64,000 bases of DNA from positions 682,001 through 746,000 of the forward strand of contig NZ_JADOVJ010000001.1 in the NCBI RefSeq assembly GCF_015752315.1, written 5' to 3'. The first letter of the stretch is position 1. The number at the start of each line of letters is the position of its first letter. Positions 55,391 through 64,000 of the stretch are shown here, in pieces. Made by a program: the position numbers and the translations under genes. This DNA comes from Nocardioides luteus (GTDB lineage: Bacteria > Actinomycetota > Actinomycetes > Propionibacteriales > Nocardioidaceae). Under the pieces are notes generated by a model. That model did no database searches. It saw nothing but the letters and a program-made list of their open reading frames with translations, and was not told where the DNA came from.

Positions 55391-56407
55391 GTGCTTATCG
55401 CACAGCGCCCCACCCTGTCGGAAGAGTCCGTCGAGGAGTTCCGCTCCCGCTTCGTGATCGAGCCCCTGGAGCCGGGCTTCGGTTACACGCTGGGCAACTC
55501 TCTTCGCCGCACCCTGCTCTCCTCGATCCCCGGTGCCTCGGTCACCTCGATCAAGATCGACGGTGTTCTCCACGAGTTCTCGACCATCGAGGGCGTCAAG
55601 GAGGATGTCACCGAGATCATCCTCAACCTCAAGGGTCTGGTCGTCTCCTCCGAGCACGACGAGCCCGTGACCATGTACCTGCGCAAGTCCGGTGCCGGTG
55701 ACGTCACCGCCGCCGACATCGCGCCGCCGGCCGGTGTCGAGGTGCACAACCCCGACCTGAAGATCGCGACGCTGTCCGACAAGGGCAAGATCGAGCTCGA
55801 GCTCGTCGTCGAGCGTGGTCGTGGCTACGTCTCCGCGGTCCAGAACAAGGGCGCCGAGAACGAGATCGGCCGCATCCCGGTCGACTCGATCTACTCGCCG
55901 GTCCTCAAGGTCAGCTACAAGGTCGAGGCCACCCGTGTCGAGCAGCGCACGGACTTCGACAAGCTCGTCATCGACGTCGAGACCAAGCCGTCGATCGCTC
56001 CCCGCGACGCGATCGCCTCGGCCGGTAAGACCCTGGTCGAGCTCTTCGGTCTGGCCCGTGAGCTGAACGTCGACGCCGAGGGTATCGACATCGGCCCGTC
56101 GCCGGTCGACGAGCAGCTCGCCGCCGACCTCGCCCTCCCGGTCGAGGACCTGCAGCTGACCGTCCGTTCCTACAACTGCCTCAAGCGCGAGGGCATCCAC
56201 ACCGTGGGTGAGCTCATCTCGCGCTCGGAGCAGGACCTGCTCGACATCCGCAACTTCGGCGCCAAGTCGATCGACGAGGTCAAGCTGAAGCTGCACGAGA
56301 TGGGCCTGTCGCTCAAGGACAGCGCTCCCGGCTTCGACCCGTCCGCCGCCCTCGCCGCCTACGGCGACGATGACGACGACGCATTCGTCGAGGACGAGCA
56401 GTACTGA
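55391..56407 (+). CDS. rpoA: RNA polymerase alpha subunit
   Basis: 338 aa. The N-terminal dimerisation domain has [20 protein letters not shown]; the C-terminal domain, which contacts activators and UP-elements, has [18 protein letters not shown] and [18 protein letters not shown]. The acidic end ([13 protein letters not shown]) is typical of the phylum. GTG start. Confidence 0.99.
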   Translation: MLIAQRPTLSEESVEEFRSRFVIEPLEPGFGYTLGNSLRRTLLSSIPGASVTSIKIDGVLHEFSTIEGVKEDVTEIILNLKGLVVSSEHDEPVTMYLRKSGAGDVTAADIAPPAGVEVHNPDLKIATLSDKGKIELELVVERGRGYVSAVQNKGAENEIGRIPVDSIYSPVLKVSYKVEATRVEQRTDFDKLVIDVETKPSIAPRDAIASAGKTLVELFGLARELNVDAEGIDIGPSPVDEQLAADLALPVEDLQLTVRSYNCLKREGIHTVGELISRSEQDLLDIRNFGAKSIDEVKLKLHEMGLSLKDSAPGFDPSAALAAYGDDDDDAFVEDEQY

Positions 56408-56481
56408 GTTTCCACCAAAACCGCCCCGTGAGGGGCGTCTACCCCGGTACCTGATACGGCCGGAGAGAAGGAGCAGGCACG

Positions 56482-57015
56482 ATGCCTACCCCGAAGAAGG
56501 GTGCCCGCCTCGGCGGTTCGCCCGCGCACCAGAAGCTGATCGTCTCGAACCTCGCCACCGCGCTGTTCGAGAACGGCCGCATCACCACCACCGAGGCCAA
56601 GGCCCGGGTTCTCCGCCCCGTCGCGGAGAAGCTGATCACCAAGGCCAAGAAGGGTGACCTGCACAACCGTCGCGAGGTCCTCAAGACCATCCGCGACAAG
56701 TCCGTCGTGCACACCCTCTTCACCGAGATCGCCGAGCAGTTCGCGGAGCGTCCGGGTGGCTACACCCGGATCACCAAGATCGGTCCCCGCAAGGGTGACA
56801 ACGCTCCGATGGCTGTGATCGAGCTCGTCAACGAGGCCTACGAGCCGAAGACCAAGGCTGCTCCGGCTGCCGCGGCTCCGGTTGCCGCCCCCGCTGAGGA
56901 GAAGGTCGAGGAGGCGCCGGTCGAGGAGACCGCTGCCGAGGAGACCACCGAGACCGAGGCTGCTGCCGAGGAGGCTCCCGCTGCGGAGACCACCGAGGAC
57001 GACGCCAAGGCCTGA
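56482..57015 (+). CDS. rplQ: 50S ribosomal protein L17 with acidic tail
   Basis: 177 aa; the core (1-118) is standard, with [20 protein letters not shown]. The last 55 residues are an Ala/Glu/Thr-rich tail ([20 protein letters not shown]), longer than in most bacteria. Last gene of the alpha operon. Confidence 0.98.
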   Translation: MPTPKKGARLGGSPAHQKLIVSNLATALFENGRITTTEAKARVLRPVAEKLITKAKKGDLHNRREVLKTIRDKSVVHTLFTEIAEQFAERPGGYTRITKIGPRKGDNAPMAVIELVNEAYEPKTKAAPAAAAPVAAPAEEKVEEAPVEETAAEETTETEAAAEEAPAAETTEDDAKA

Positions 57016-57026
57016 TCGGCTTCTGA

Positions 57027-57064
57027 GCTGTGGCCCGTCACCCGCGAGGGTGGCGGGCCACAGC
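57027..57064. terminator. Bidirectional terminator with GCGA loop
   Basis: GCTGTGGCCCGTCACCC (57027-57043) and its inverse at 57048-57064 form a 17-bp stem with one G-U pair and a 4-nt GCGA loop. It lies between convergent rplQ and the ketopantoate reductase gene. Confidence 0.85.
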
Positions 57065-57069
57065 GCTTG

Positions 57070-58017
57070 TCAGAGACCGGCGAGGAAGGCGGCGCCGTCG
57101 ATGCTGCCGGGCTGGGCGCCGGTGCGGGCGATGTCGTGGACCGCGCGCTGGATGGCCTCGTTGACCGGGGTCGGCACGCCGTGGAGCCGGCCGAGCAGCA
57201 CGATCTCGCCGGAGAGGTAGTCGATCTCGACGCCGCTGCCGCGGGCGAGACTCTGCCACGTCGAGCTGTGGTTGCGACGGCCGCGCGCGGTGATGTGGCC
57301 GGCCCGCCGGGTCCGGTCCTGGTCGGCGGTCACGACGTCGATGCCCGCGGCGGCGAGCACTGCCTCGGCCTCGGCCAGGCAGCGGGCGTAGATCTCCTCG
57401 TCGCTGGGGCCGGGGGTGATCGCCGCGTTGATGCCGTTGCCGAGGTTGTTGAGCAGCTTGCGGTGCTTCCAGGCCATGATGTCGGCGCGCGGCTCGCTGA
57501 GGAACCCGGCCTTGACCAGGTCGTTCGCGATCGCTTCGGCGGTCTCGTCGACGCCGGTGGGGTAGCGGCCGATGTCGAGGATGCCGGGCCTGTTACCGGA
57601 GTCCTGCACAACCGTGCCCGGGGTCAGGAAGGTGGCGGGAAGGACGACATGGATGGCGTACGTCGCGGCGAACCGCCGCAGGATCCGCGCCTCGTTCGCG
57701 ACGCCGTTCTGCAGGGCGACCACCGGTGTGCCCGGCGGAGCGTACGCAGCGAGATCCTCGAGCGCGGCCTCGGTCTGCTGGCCCTTGACGCTGAGGAGCA
57801 CGACGGTGTCCTCGGTCCAGGAGACCTTGCCGGCGTCCTCGACGGCCGCGACGTCGAGGGTAAGGACGCCGTCGGGGGTGTCGAGGCTGAGACCGGCGTC
57901 CTGGATCGCGCGGAGGTGCTCGCCGCGGGCCACCAGGGTGACCTCGACCCCCGCCCGGTGCAGCAGACCGCCCACGACGCCGCCGACCGCGCCCGCTCCG
58001 AAGATCACATAGTGCAT
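57070..58017 (-). CDS. Ketopantoate reductase family protein (ApbA/PanE)
   Basis: 315 aa. NADPH-binding loop VIFGAGAVGGVVGG at the start, VSVKGQQ and VALQNGVANE near 96-115, and the C-domain with AWKHRKLLNN and N-terminal Lys/Asn of the family. Expected to reduce 2-dehydropantoate to pantoate for coenzyme A synthesis. ATG 58017 gives the standard MHYVIFGAG start; the frame is open upstream to 58077. The pathway role is inferred, as other panB/C genes are not visible. Confidence 0.87.
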   Translation of the reverse strand: MHYVIFGAGAVGGVVGGLLHRAGVEVTLVARGEHLRAIQDAGLSLDTPDGVLTLDVAAVEDAGKVSWTEDTVVLLSVKGQQTEAALEDLAAYAPPGTPVVALQNGVANEARILRRFAATYAIHVVLPATFLTPGTVVQDSGNRPGILDIGRYPTGVDETAEAIANDLVKAGFLSEPRADIMAWKHRKLLNNLGNGINAAITPGPSDEEIYARCLAEAEAVLAAAGIDVVTADQDRTRRAGHITARGRRNHSSTWQSLARGSGVEIDYLSGEIVLLGRLHGVPTPVNEAIQRAVHDIARTGAQPGSIDGAAFLAGL

Positions 58018-58076
58018 GGACAAAGTGTGGCAAAGCGTCCTCGCGCATTCCGCTCGGGGCACGTGTTGCTGGGACA

Positions 58077-58949
58077 ATGAGTGACGTGCGCATCAGGATC
58101 GACCTCGCCTACGACGGCACCATGTTCCACGGCTGGGCGACCCAGCCGGGGCTGCGTACGGTCCAGGGAGAGCTGCAGGCCGCGCTGGCGACCGCGTTGC
58201 GGGTGCCGTCGACGGGGGAGCGGTCCCAGGTGTGGGTCACCGTCGCCGGGCGCACCGACTCCGGCGTGCACGCCCGCGGCCAGGTGGCCCACTTCGACAT
58301 CGACGCCGCCGTGCTCGAGTCCTCGCGGGGACGCTCGGAGCAGTCGCCGCTCGACTCGCTGGTGCGCCGGCTGAACGGGATCCTCCCCGCCGATCTGCGG
58401 GTCCATCGGGCCGTCGAGGCTCCGGAGGGGTTCAACGCCCGGTTCTCGGCGCTGTCGCGACGCTACGTCTACCGGATCGTCGACGACCCGGCGTTCGTCG
58501 ACCCGCTGCTGCGCGGGCACGTGCTCTACCGCACCCGGCCCTTGGACCTGTCGCTGATGAACGTCGCCTCCGCCGATCTGGTCGGCCTCAACGACTTCGC
58601 GAGCTTCTGCAAGCCACGGGAGGGCGCGACCACGATCCGCGACCTTCGCCAGCTCACCTGGGACCGGCGCCCGGACGGGATCATCGAGGCGAAGGTCCTC
58701 GCCGATGCCTTCTGCCATTCGATGGTGCGCTCGCTGGTCGGGTGCCTGATGGTGATCGGGGAGGGCCGCAAGGACGTTGCCTGGGCCAAGGAGTCGCTGG
58801 CCGCGCGCTCGCGCTCCTCGTCCATCCCGATCGCTCCGGCCAACGGGCTGACCCTCGAGGAGGTCGCCTATCCGCCGGACGACATGCTGGCGGCCCAGCA
58901 CCAGCGCACCATGAACCGCAGAGAGGCGAACGAGGTTGACGGGGACTGA
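58077..58949 (+). CDS. truA: tRNA pseudouridine(38-40) synthase
   Basis: 290 aa. The catalytic Asp is in VAGRTDSGVHARGQ (near 60), with ALSRRYVYRI and FCHSMVRSLVGCL typical of TruA. ATG 58077 has no strong ribosome-binding site. In many actinobacteria truA directly follows rplQ; here a convergent reductase gene intervenes. It overlaps the next gene by 14 nt. Confidence 0.95.
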   Translation: MSDVRIRIDLAYDGTMFHGWATQPGLRTVQGELQAALATALRVPSTGERSQVWVTVAGRTDSGVHARGQVAHFDIDAAVLESSRGRSEQSPLDSLVRRLNGILPADLRVHRAVEAPEGFNARFSALSRRYVYRIVDDPAFVDPLLRGHVLYRTRPLDLSLMNVASADLVGLNDFASFCKPREGATTIRDLRQLTWDRRPDGIIEAKVLADAFCHSMVRSLVGCLMVIGEGRKDVAWAKESLAARSRSSSIPIAPANGLTLEEVAYPPDDMLAAQHQRTMNRREANEVDGD

Positions 58950-59544
58950 CGACGAGCACTACTTCTCCGCCGACCCGTCGGTGCCCTTCGAGCGGATCCC
59001 GGTCTCGGCGACCGTGTGGGACATGGACCTCTCCCTGGTCTCGGGATCGGGCGTCTTCGCCAAGGGGCGCCTCGACGTCGGCACCGCGGTGCTGTTCCGG
59101 GAGACCGACCCGCCCGAGGGCGGCCGCATCCTCGACCTGGGCTGCGGCTACGGGATCATCGGCCTCGCCTGCGCGCTAGCCGCACCCTCCGCCCAGGTCA
59201 CCGGCGTCGACGTCAACGAGCGCGCCGTCCTGCTCGCGAACGAGAACGCCGCGAAGCTCGGACTCGGTGACCGGTACCGCGCCGCGGTCCCGGCCGAGAT
59301 CGATCCGGGGACGACGTACGACGAGATCTGGAGCAACCCGCCGATCCGGATCGGCAAGCAGGCCCTCCACGGGCTGCTCCTGACCTGGCTGCCCCGTCTC
59401 GCGCCTGACGGCCGCGCGGTCATGGTCGTCGGCAAGAACCTCGGCGGCGACTCCCTCCAGCGCTGGCTCGGCGAGCAGGGGTTCCCGACCGAGCGGATCG
59501 GCAGCGCGAAGGGCTTCCGCGTCCTGGAGACGCGCCGCGCCTGA
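58936..59544 (+). CDS. SAM-dependent methyltransferase, RsmC-like
   Basis: 202 aa, a single methyltransferase domain. The SAM motif DLGCGYGIIGLACAL near 67 and the active-site motif IWSNPPIRIGK near 133, as in the MTS family that methylates guanine N2 in rRNA (RsmC/RlmG). It lacks the second domain of E. coli RsmC. TTG start within the end of truA. RNA target inferred. Confidence 0.85.
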   Translation: MTGTDDEHYFSADPSVPFERIPVSATVWDMDLSLVSGSGVFAKGRLDVGTAVLFRETDPPEGGRILDLGCGYGIIGLACALAAPSAQVTGVDVNERAVLLANENAAKLGLGDRYRAAVPAEIDPGTTYDEIWSNPPIRIGKQALHGLLLTWLPRLAPDGRAVMVVGKNLGGDSLQRWLGEQGFPTERIGSAKGFRVLETRRA

Positions 59545-59620
59545 ACGGCGTAGATGCCGGTTTCCGCCGTCTCGCGCGTCTCGCGGCCGGCCGCGCGGCG
59601 TGCGCTGCCAGAATCCGCCC

Positions 59621-60001
59621 ATGACCAGTCCTGCGATGACGACACCTGTGCTGACGAACCGTCAGCGCCTGGCCCGTTCCTACAAGGCCTGGGGCGTGGC
59701 CGCGCTGTTGAGCCTGGTGACGGTGCTGCCCGTCTACCTCGCCGTCACGAGCTCCGGGATCGAGCTGTCGCGGCTGGTGAGCGTGCCGGTGATGGTCGTG
59801 GTGGGGCTGATCGGGCCGGTGGTCGGGGCGTTCCTGAGCGCACGCGCTGGGCTGGGGCGGTTCTGCACCGGGGCCGCGTTCGTGATCATCGCGACCCCGA
59901 TGACGAGCCTGCCGCTGCTGGCCATCCCGGCGTACGTCCTGGCGCCCTGGATCGCCGTGGCGATCAGCGAGGAGCCGGCGCCCGAGCGCTGGAACGGCTG
60001 A
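59621..60001 (+). CDS. Small membrane protein of unknown function
   Basis: 126 aa with three hydrophobic helices (WGVAALLSLVTVLPVYLAV, VSVPVMVVVGLIGPVVGAF and CTGAAFVIIATPMTS, the last running into LPLLAIPAYVLAPWIAVAI). ATG 59621 has a CAGAAT hexamer 6 nt upstream, so it may be leaderless. No family recognised. It ends 4 nt from the convergent P450 stop. Confidence 0.6.
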   Translation: MTSPAMTTPVLTNRQRLARSYKAWGVAALLSLVTVLPVYLAVTSSGIELSRLVSVPVMVVVGLIGPVVGAFLSARAGLGRFCTGAAFVIIATPMTSLPLLAIPAYVLAPWIAVAISEEPAPERWNG

Positions 60002-60005
60002 CCGC

Positions 60006-61346
60006 TCAGGCGGGGACCGGGTCCTTGGCGAGCCGGACCGGGAGGCGGTCGAGGCTGTAGACGACCGAGAGGTCGCGCCAGCCGAGGTCGCCGGGGTCGT
60101 CGGTGGCCATGGCCAGGTCGGGGAAGCGGCGGGCGAGGCCGGTGAGGGCGGCGCGGAGCTCCATCCGGGCCAGCTCGGCGCCGACGCAGCGGTGCATGCC
60201 GTGGCCGAAGGCGAAGTGCATGGTCTCGGCGTTGCGGAGGTCGAACTGCTCCGGCTTCGGCACGACCGCGGGGTCGCGGTTGGCGCCGGTGAGGCTGACC
60301 AGGACGACGGCGCCCTTCTTGACCGGCAGGCCGAAGAGGTCGTGGTCCTCGCGCGCGAACCGGGGGAACGCGATCTGCACCGGGCACAGGTAGCGGAGCA
60401 GCTCCTCGACCACCTTGTCGACCTCGGCCCGATCGCCCGAGCGCAGGATCTCGTAGGCCTCCGGGTTCTGCATCAGCACGTACGCGCCCATGGAGAGCAT
60501 CGAGGCGGAAGTCTCGTAGCCGCCGAGGAAGACGCCGTCGGCGAGGCCGCCGAGCTCGACGTCGTCGTACTCGGCGCCCTTGGTGCGGATGATCTCGCCG
60601 ATCATGCCGTCGCCGGGCTCGACCCGCTGCTGGCGGACCTGCTCGATCAGGAACGTCCTGGTCTCGGTGGCGGCCCCGAAGGCGCCGGCACCACCCTCGG
60701 ACAGGTCGAACCGGGCCATGCCGAGCTTGTGGAACTCGTCGCGTACGTCCTCGGGCATGCCCAGCAGCTCGCAGATCACCCGGAACGGGATCTCGAAGCC
60801 GAAGTGCTGGACGAGGTCGACCTCGGGGCCGTTGGCCTCCATGTCGTCGAGGGCGTCGGTGACGATCCGGTCGATCATCCCGTTGAGACGGCCCAGGCGG
60901 CGCATGGTGAACTCCGGGGTCAGCAGGCCACGGAGCTTGGTGTGGTCGGGCGGGTCGGTCATGCCGAGGCCACCGATGCCCTCGGCATCGGTGCGCTTGC
61001 GGGTGCCGAGCAGGTGGCGCATGTCGTTGGAGTAGGTGTCCTTGGCGGCCAGCACGTGCTTGGACTCGGCGTGGCCGGTGACCAGCACGATGTCGAGGCC
61101 GAGCACCGAGCCGAGCTTGGTGACCGGCGCCTGCGCCCGGCTCTCGGCGAGTAGCGGCACCGGGTCGACGCCGTCGCGGCGCAGCGGGAACGTCAGATGC
61201 TCCGGGATCTTGCGCAGCGTGGTGATGTCGGGGATCGGCGACTCCTTGCCCCGCATCGCGAACTGCAGGGCAAGCTTGCGGACGCGCTCGGTCAGCGGTC
61301 GCGTCATCGCCCGTAGAGAGGAACTGACCTGGACGGCAATCGGCAT
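60006..61346 (-). CDS. Cytochrome P450
   Basis: 446-aa soluble heme monooxygenase. Heme-binding loop FAFGHGMHRCVGAELAR (Cys near 391), ExxR in VEELLRYL, I-helix LGGYETSAS in place of the common AGxxT, and MTDPPDHTKLRGLL (near 130). The substrate is unknown, and no ferredoxin or reductase is adjacent. The N-terminus has no membrane anchor. It is separate from conservon 2. Confidence 0.93.
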   Translation of the reverse strand: MPIAVQVSSSLRAMTRPLTERVRKLALQFAMRGKESPIPDITTLRKIPEHLTFPLRRDGVDPVPLLAESRAQAPVTKLGSVLGLDIVLVTGHAESKHVLAAKDTYSNDMRHLLGTRKRTDAEGIGGLGMTDPPDHTKLRGLLTPEFTMRRLGRLNGMIDRIVTDALDDMEANGPEVDLVQHFGFEIPFRVICELLGMPEDVRDEFHKLGMARFDLSEGGAGAFGAATETRTFLIEQVRQQRVEPGDGMIGEIIRTKGAEYDDVELGGLADGVFLGGYETSASMLSMGAYVLMQNPEAYEILRSGDRAEVDKVVEELLRYLCPVQIAFPRFAREDHDLFGLPVKKGAVVLVSLTGANRDPAVVPKPEQFDLRNAETMHFAFGHGMHRCVGAELARMELRAALTGLARRFPDLAMATDDPGDLGWRDLSVVYSLDRLPVRLAKDPVPA

Positions 61347-61462
61347 GCGGCCCAGTCTGGACCATCCTCAAACCTCGGGCATCAGGAATACCCCTGGTTT
61401 GAGTACGTGTCCTCGATCACCCCCGGCAGCGCCCCGGGAACGTCCGCCGGGACGGCCCGGGA

Positions 61463-62389
61463 TCACCCGTGAAGCACCGTCCTGAACAGCGCACACGTCT
61501 CCTCGATCGCGAGCTGTGCCGCCTGCGAGTGGTGGCCCATCGCGAAGAAGCCGTGGATGAGGCCGTCGCAGTGGTGGTAGGTCGTGGGGACCCCCGAGCT
61601 CTCCAGCGCCTTGGCGTACGCGATGCCCTCATCACGCAGCGGATCGAACTCCGCGGTCACCACGACCGCCGGCGCCAGGCCCTCCAAGGAGCCCTTGATC
61701 GGGCTCAGCCGCGGGTCGGCGCGGTCGGCGTCGCCGACGTAGTTGTCGGAGAACCACTTCATCGTCGGCAGCTCGAGGAAGTAGCCGTGGCCGTTCTCGG
61801 CGTAGGAGGGGTAGCCGCTGGTCATGTCGGTCGCCGGGTAGATCAGCAGCTGGCCGGCGAGCTCCCGCCCCTCGGCGCGGAAGGCCTGGGCGACGGCGGC
61901 CGACAGGTTGCCGCCGGCGCTGTCGCCGGCGACCGCGACCCTGCCGTCACCACCGAGCGTCGCGGTGTTGTCGCTGACCCAGCGGGCCGCGGCCAGGGCG
62001 TCGTCGTAGGCGGCGGGGAAGGGGTGCTCGGGAGCGAGCCGGTAGTCGACCGCGACGACCACGGCGTCGCAGATCGTGGAGAGGTTGCGGGCCTGGTCCT
62101 CATGGGTGTCGAGGTCGCCGACCACCCAGCCGCCGCCGTGGAACATCACGATCGTCGGCAGCGGGCCCTGGGTGGTGGGCCGGTAGATGCGTACGTCCAG
62201 GTCGCCCGCCGGCCCTGGGATCACGGAGGCCTCCACCGAGCCGACCGGTGGAAGTGGGACGCCCTCGGCCAACGCGCGGTAGAGCGCTCGTGCCGTCGGC
62301 GGGTCGTAGGACTCCAGGGGCTGGCCCTTCGCGAAGAGGGTGAGCAGGTCAGCGATCTGGCTGTCGAGCGGAGGCATGGCGACAGTCAT
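61463..62389 (-). CDS. HSL-family alpha/beta hydrolase (esterase)
   Basis: 308 aa. The oxyanion HGGGWVVGD motif near 92, nucleophile elbow GDSAGGN near 166, acid EFDPLRDEG near 250 and His in GLIHGFF near 280 form a complete hormone-sensitive-lipase-type triad. Hydrolyses short acyl esters; substrate unknown. ATG 62389 was chosen; ATG 62377 is possible. The frame is open upstream but that part has no family character. Confidence 0.88.
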   Translation of the reverse strand: MTVAMPPLDSQIADLLTLFAKGQPLESYDPPTARALYRALAEGVPLPPVGSVEASVIPGPAGDLDVRIYRPTTQGPLPTIVMFHGGGWVVGDLDTHEDQARNLSTICDAVVVAVDYRLAPEHPFPAAYDDALAAARWVSDNTATLGGDGRVAVAGDSAGGNLSAAVAQAFRAEGRELAGQLLIYPATDMTSGYPSYAENGHGYFLELPTMKWFSDNYVGDADRADPRLSPIKGSLEGLAPAVVVTAEFDPLRDEGIAYAKALESSGVPTTYHHCDGLIHGFFAMGHHSQAAQLAIEETCALFRTVLHG

Positions 62390-62407
62390 ATCGGTAATCG
62401 CCAAAAT

Positions 62408-62474
62408 GTGTCGAGCATCACGTTCTACTGATGGGACCGATTTGTCGAACGTGACCGGGAATAACCATTCGACA
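62408..62474. promoter_or_regulatory. Repeated TGTCGA sites in a divergent promoter
   Basis: TGTCGA at 62408-62413 and 62444-62449 and the inverse TCGACA at 62469-62474. Also CACGTTC (62419-62425) inverted as GAACGTG (62447-62453). They lie between the divergent esterase and ABC-F genes and may bind a regulator. Confidence 0.35.
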
Positions 62475-62495
62475 GGGGTGCCAGACTGGACGGCT

Positions 62496-64000
62496 GTGGG
62501 ACATGTGGACGTTGCTGGAGTGCGGTTCCAGCTGCCTGACGGTCGAGTGCTGCTCGACGACGTCTCCTTCCGGGTGGGAGAGGGCGCGAAGGTGGCGCTG
62601 GTGGGCGCCAACGGCGCCGGGAAGACGACGCTGCTGCGGATCGTCACCGGCGAGCTGACCCCGACGGCCGGATCCGTCGTCCGCTCCGGCGGCCTCGGGG
62701 TGATGCGGCAGATGGTCGGCAGGGGCTCCTCGACCGTCGGCGAGCTGCTGCTCTCGGTGGCGCCCGCGCGCGTGCGCGAGGCCGCCGCGTCCGTGGAGGC
62801 GTGCGAGCTGGAGCTGATGTCGTCCGAGGACGAGCGGCTGCAGATGCGCTACGCGACCGCGCTGGCCGAGTACGCCGACGCCGGCGGCTACGACCTCGAG
62901 GTCGTCTGGGACGTGTGCACCATGGCCGGGCTCGGGGTGCCCTACGACCGCGCCCGCTACCGCTCCCTGGACACCCTGTCCGGCGGCGAGCAGAAGCGGC
63001 TGGTGCTCGAGTATCTGCTGCGCGGCCCCGACGAGGTGCTGTTGCTCGACGAGCCGGACAACTTCCTCGACGTACCCGGCAAGATCTGGCTGGAGCAGCG
63101 TATCCGGGAGTCTCCGAAGACGATCCTCTACGTCAGTCACGACCGTGAGCTGCTGGACAACACCGCGACCAGGGTGGTCACGGTCGAGCTCGGCGCCTCC
63201 GGCGCCGGCAACAGCACGTGGACGCATCCTGGTGGGTTCGCCTCGTACCACGAGGCCCGCAAGGACCGGTTCCTGCGCTTCGAGGAGCAGCGCCGTCGCT
63301 GGGACGAGGAGCACGCCAAGATCAAGGCGCTGGTCCTGCGGCTGAAGGTCAAGTCGGAGTACAACGACGGGATGTCCAGCCAGTACAAGGCGGCCCAGAC
63401 ACGGCTCCGGAAGTTCGAGGAGGCCGGGCCGCCCGTCGAGCAGCCACGAGAGCAGGCGGTGCAGATGCGGCTGCGCGGCGGCCGCACCGGCAAGCGGGCG
63501 GTGGTCTGCGAGGCGCTCGAGCTCACCGGACTGATGAGCCCGTTCGATCTCGAGGTCTGGTACGGCGAGCGGGTTGCCGTGCTCGGCTCCAACGGCTCGG
63601 GCAAGTCCCACTTCCTGCGGCTGCTCGCCCGCGGAGGCACCGACCCGGACGTGGAGCACCGCCCGGTCGAGGACACCCCCATCGAGCCGGTGCGCCACCG
63701 TGGGAAGGCCAAGCTCGGCGCCCGCGTGCGGCCGGGCTGGTTCGTGCAGACCCATGCCCACCCGGAGCTGGTGGGACGTACGCTGCTCGACATCCTGCAC
63801 CGCGGCGACGTCACGCCTGACGGGCGAGGACGCGCCGGGATGGGGCGGGAGGCCGCCTCCAGGGTGCTCGACCGCTACGAGCTCGCGCAGGCCGCGGAGC
63901 AGACCTTCGACTCGCTCTCGGGCGGGCAGCAGGCGCGGTTCCAGATCCTCCTGCTGGAGCTCTCCGGTGCCACGCTGCTGCTCCTCGACGAGCCGACCGA
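62496..64000 (+). CDS. ABC-F family ATPase (3' end outside window)
   Basis: 501 codons visible; runs off the right edge. Two ABC domains: Walker A GANGAGKT (near 42), signature LSGGEQKRL and Walker B VLLLDEPDN; then GSNGSGKS (near 366), LSGGQQARF and LLLLDEPTD at the edge. No membrane segment, so a soluble translation-associated or resistance-type ABC-F protein. The interdomain linker is charged and helical (about 255-315). The GTG at 62496 was chosen; GTG 62505 is also in frame. Whether it protects the ribosome from antibiotics cannot be told. Confidence 0.9.
   Translation, partial: MGHVDVAGVRFQLPDGRVLLDDVSFRVGEGAKVALVGANGAGKTTLLRIVTGELTPTAGSVVRSGGLGVMRQMVGRGSSTVGELLLSVAPARVREAAASVEACELELMSSEDERLQMRYATALAEYADAGGYDLEVVWDVCTMAGLGVPYDRARYRSLDTLSGGEQKRLVLEYLLRGPDEVLLLDEPDNFLDVPGKIWLEQRIRESPKTILYVSHDRELLDNTATRVVTVELGASGAGNSTWTHPGGFASYHEARKDRFLRFEEQRRRWDEEHAKIKALVLRLKVKSEYNDGMSSQYKAAQTRLRKFEEAGPPVEQPREQAVQMRLRGGRTGKRAVVCEALELTGLMSPFDLEVWYGERVAVLGSNGSGKSHFLRLLARGGTDPDVEHRPVEDTPIEPVRHRGKAKLGARVRPGWFVQTHAHPELVGRTLLDILHRGDVTPDGRGRAGMGREAASRVLDRYELAQAAEQTFDSLSGGQQARFQILLLELSGATLLLLDEPT

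Overview
The window is high-GC bacterial DNA with actinobacterial content throughout: an XPB helicase with its helicase-associated partner, DUF3027, DUF2530 and DUF1059 proteins, two conservon (cvn-type) signalling operons, and the S10/spc/alpha ribosomal clusters. Gene content (for example the long-tailed L4 and a styrene-monooxygenase-like enzyme) suggests an aerobic member of the Nocardioidaceae or a relative. That placement is inference; no rRNA gene is present to confirm it.

Layout. 1-10.9 kb: a left-truncated XPB helicase and its partner (-), a PP2C / FHA / RDD-FHA phospho-signalling operon, divergent lepB and larE, an M50 peptidase and a cold-shock protein. 11-16 kb: conservon 1 (membrane NIT-domain kinase-like protein, roadblock, DUF742, GTPase); its roadblock gene carries a frameshift. 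16-19.3 kb: DUF3027, DUF2530, DUF1059, then a MarR regulator overlapping an MFS exporter, with a clear palindromic operator. 19.3-23.9 kb: rpsL-rpsG-fusA-tuf. 24-32.4 kb: trmB, then an RDD / SpoIIM / DUF58 / MoxR / DUF4350 / DUF4129 / membrane-protein cluster lying between the str and S10 operons. 32.4-45.6 kb: the S10 and spc operons through secY, adk and map. 45.6-53 kb: an accessory block (phosphopantetheinyl transferase, enterochelin-esterase-like hydrolase, LLM-class flavin oxidoreductase, conservon 2, styrene-monooxygenase-like flavoprotein) separating map from infA. 53-57 kb: infA-rpmJ-rpsM-rpsK-rpsD-rpoA-rplQ. 57-64 kb: ketopantoate reductase, truA, an RsmC-like methyltransferase, a cytochrome P450, an HSL-type esterase and a right-truncated ABC-F protein.

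How it works together. The ribosomal block is canonical and intact, with several stem-loops at operon joints and a 15-base element shared by the rpsL and rpsJ leaders. Many non-ribosomal genes have a TANNNT hexamer ending 6-7 nt before the start codon, the pattern expected of leaderless transcripts; this was used to choose several starts. One such hexamer is palindromic and appears to serve the divergent RDD and SpoIIM genes at once.

Most notable: the frameshifted roadblock gene in conservon 1; conservon 2 coupled to a flavin monooxygenase instead of the usual P450; a small extra C-terminal module on ribosomal protein L4; the palindromic shared -10; and the MarR operator overlapping its own -10. 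No rRNA, tRNA, CRISPR array, insertion sequence or prophage was seen.
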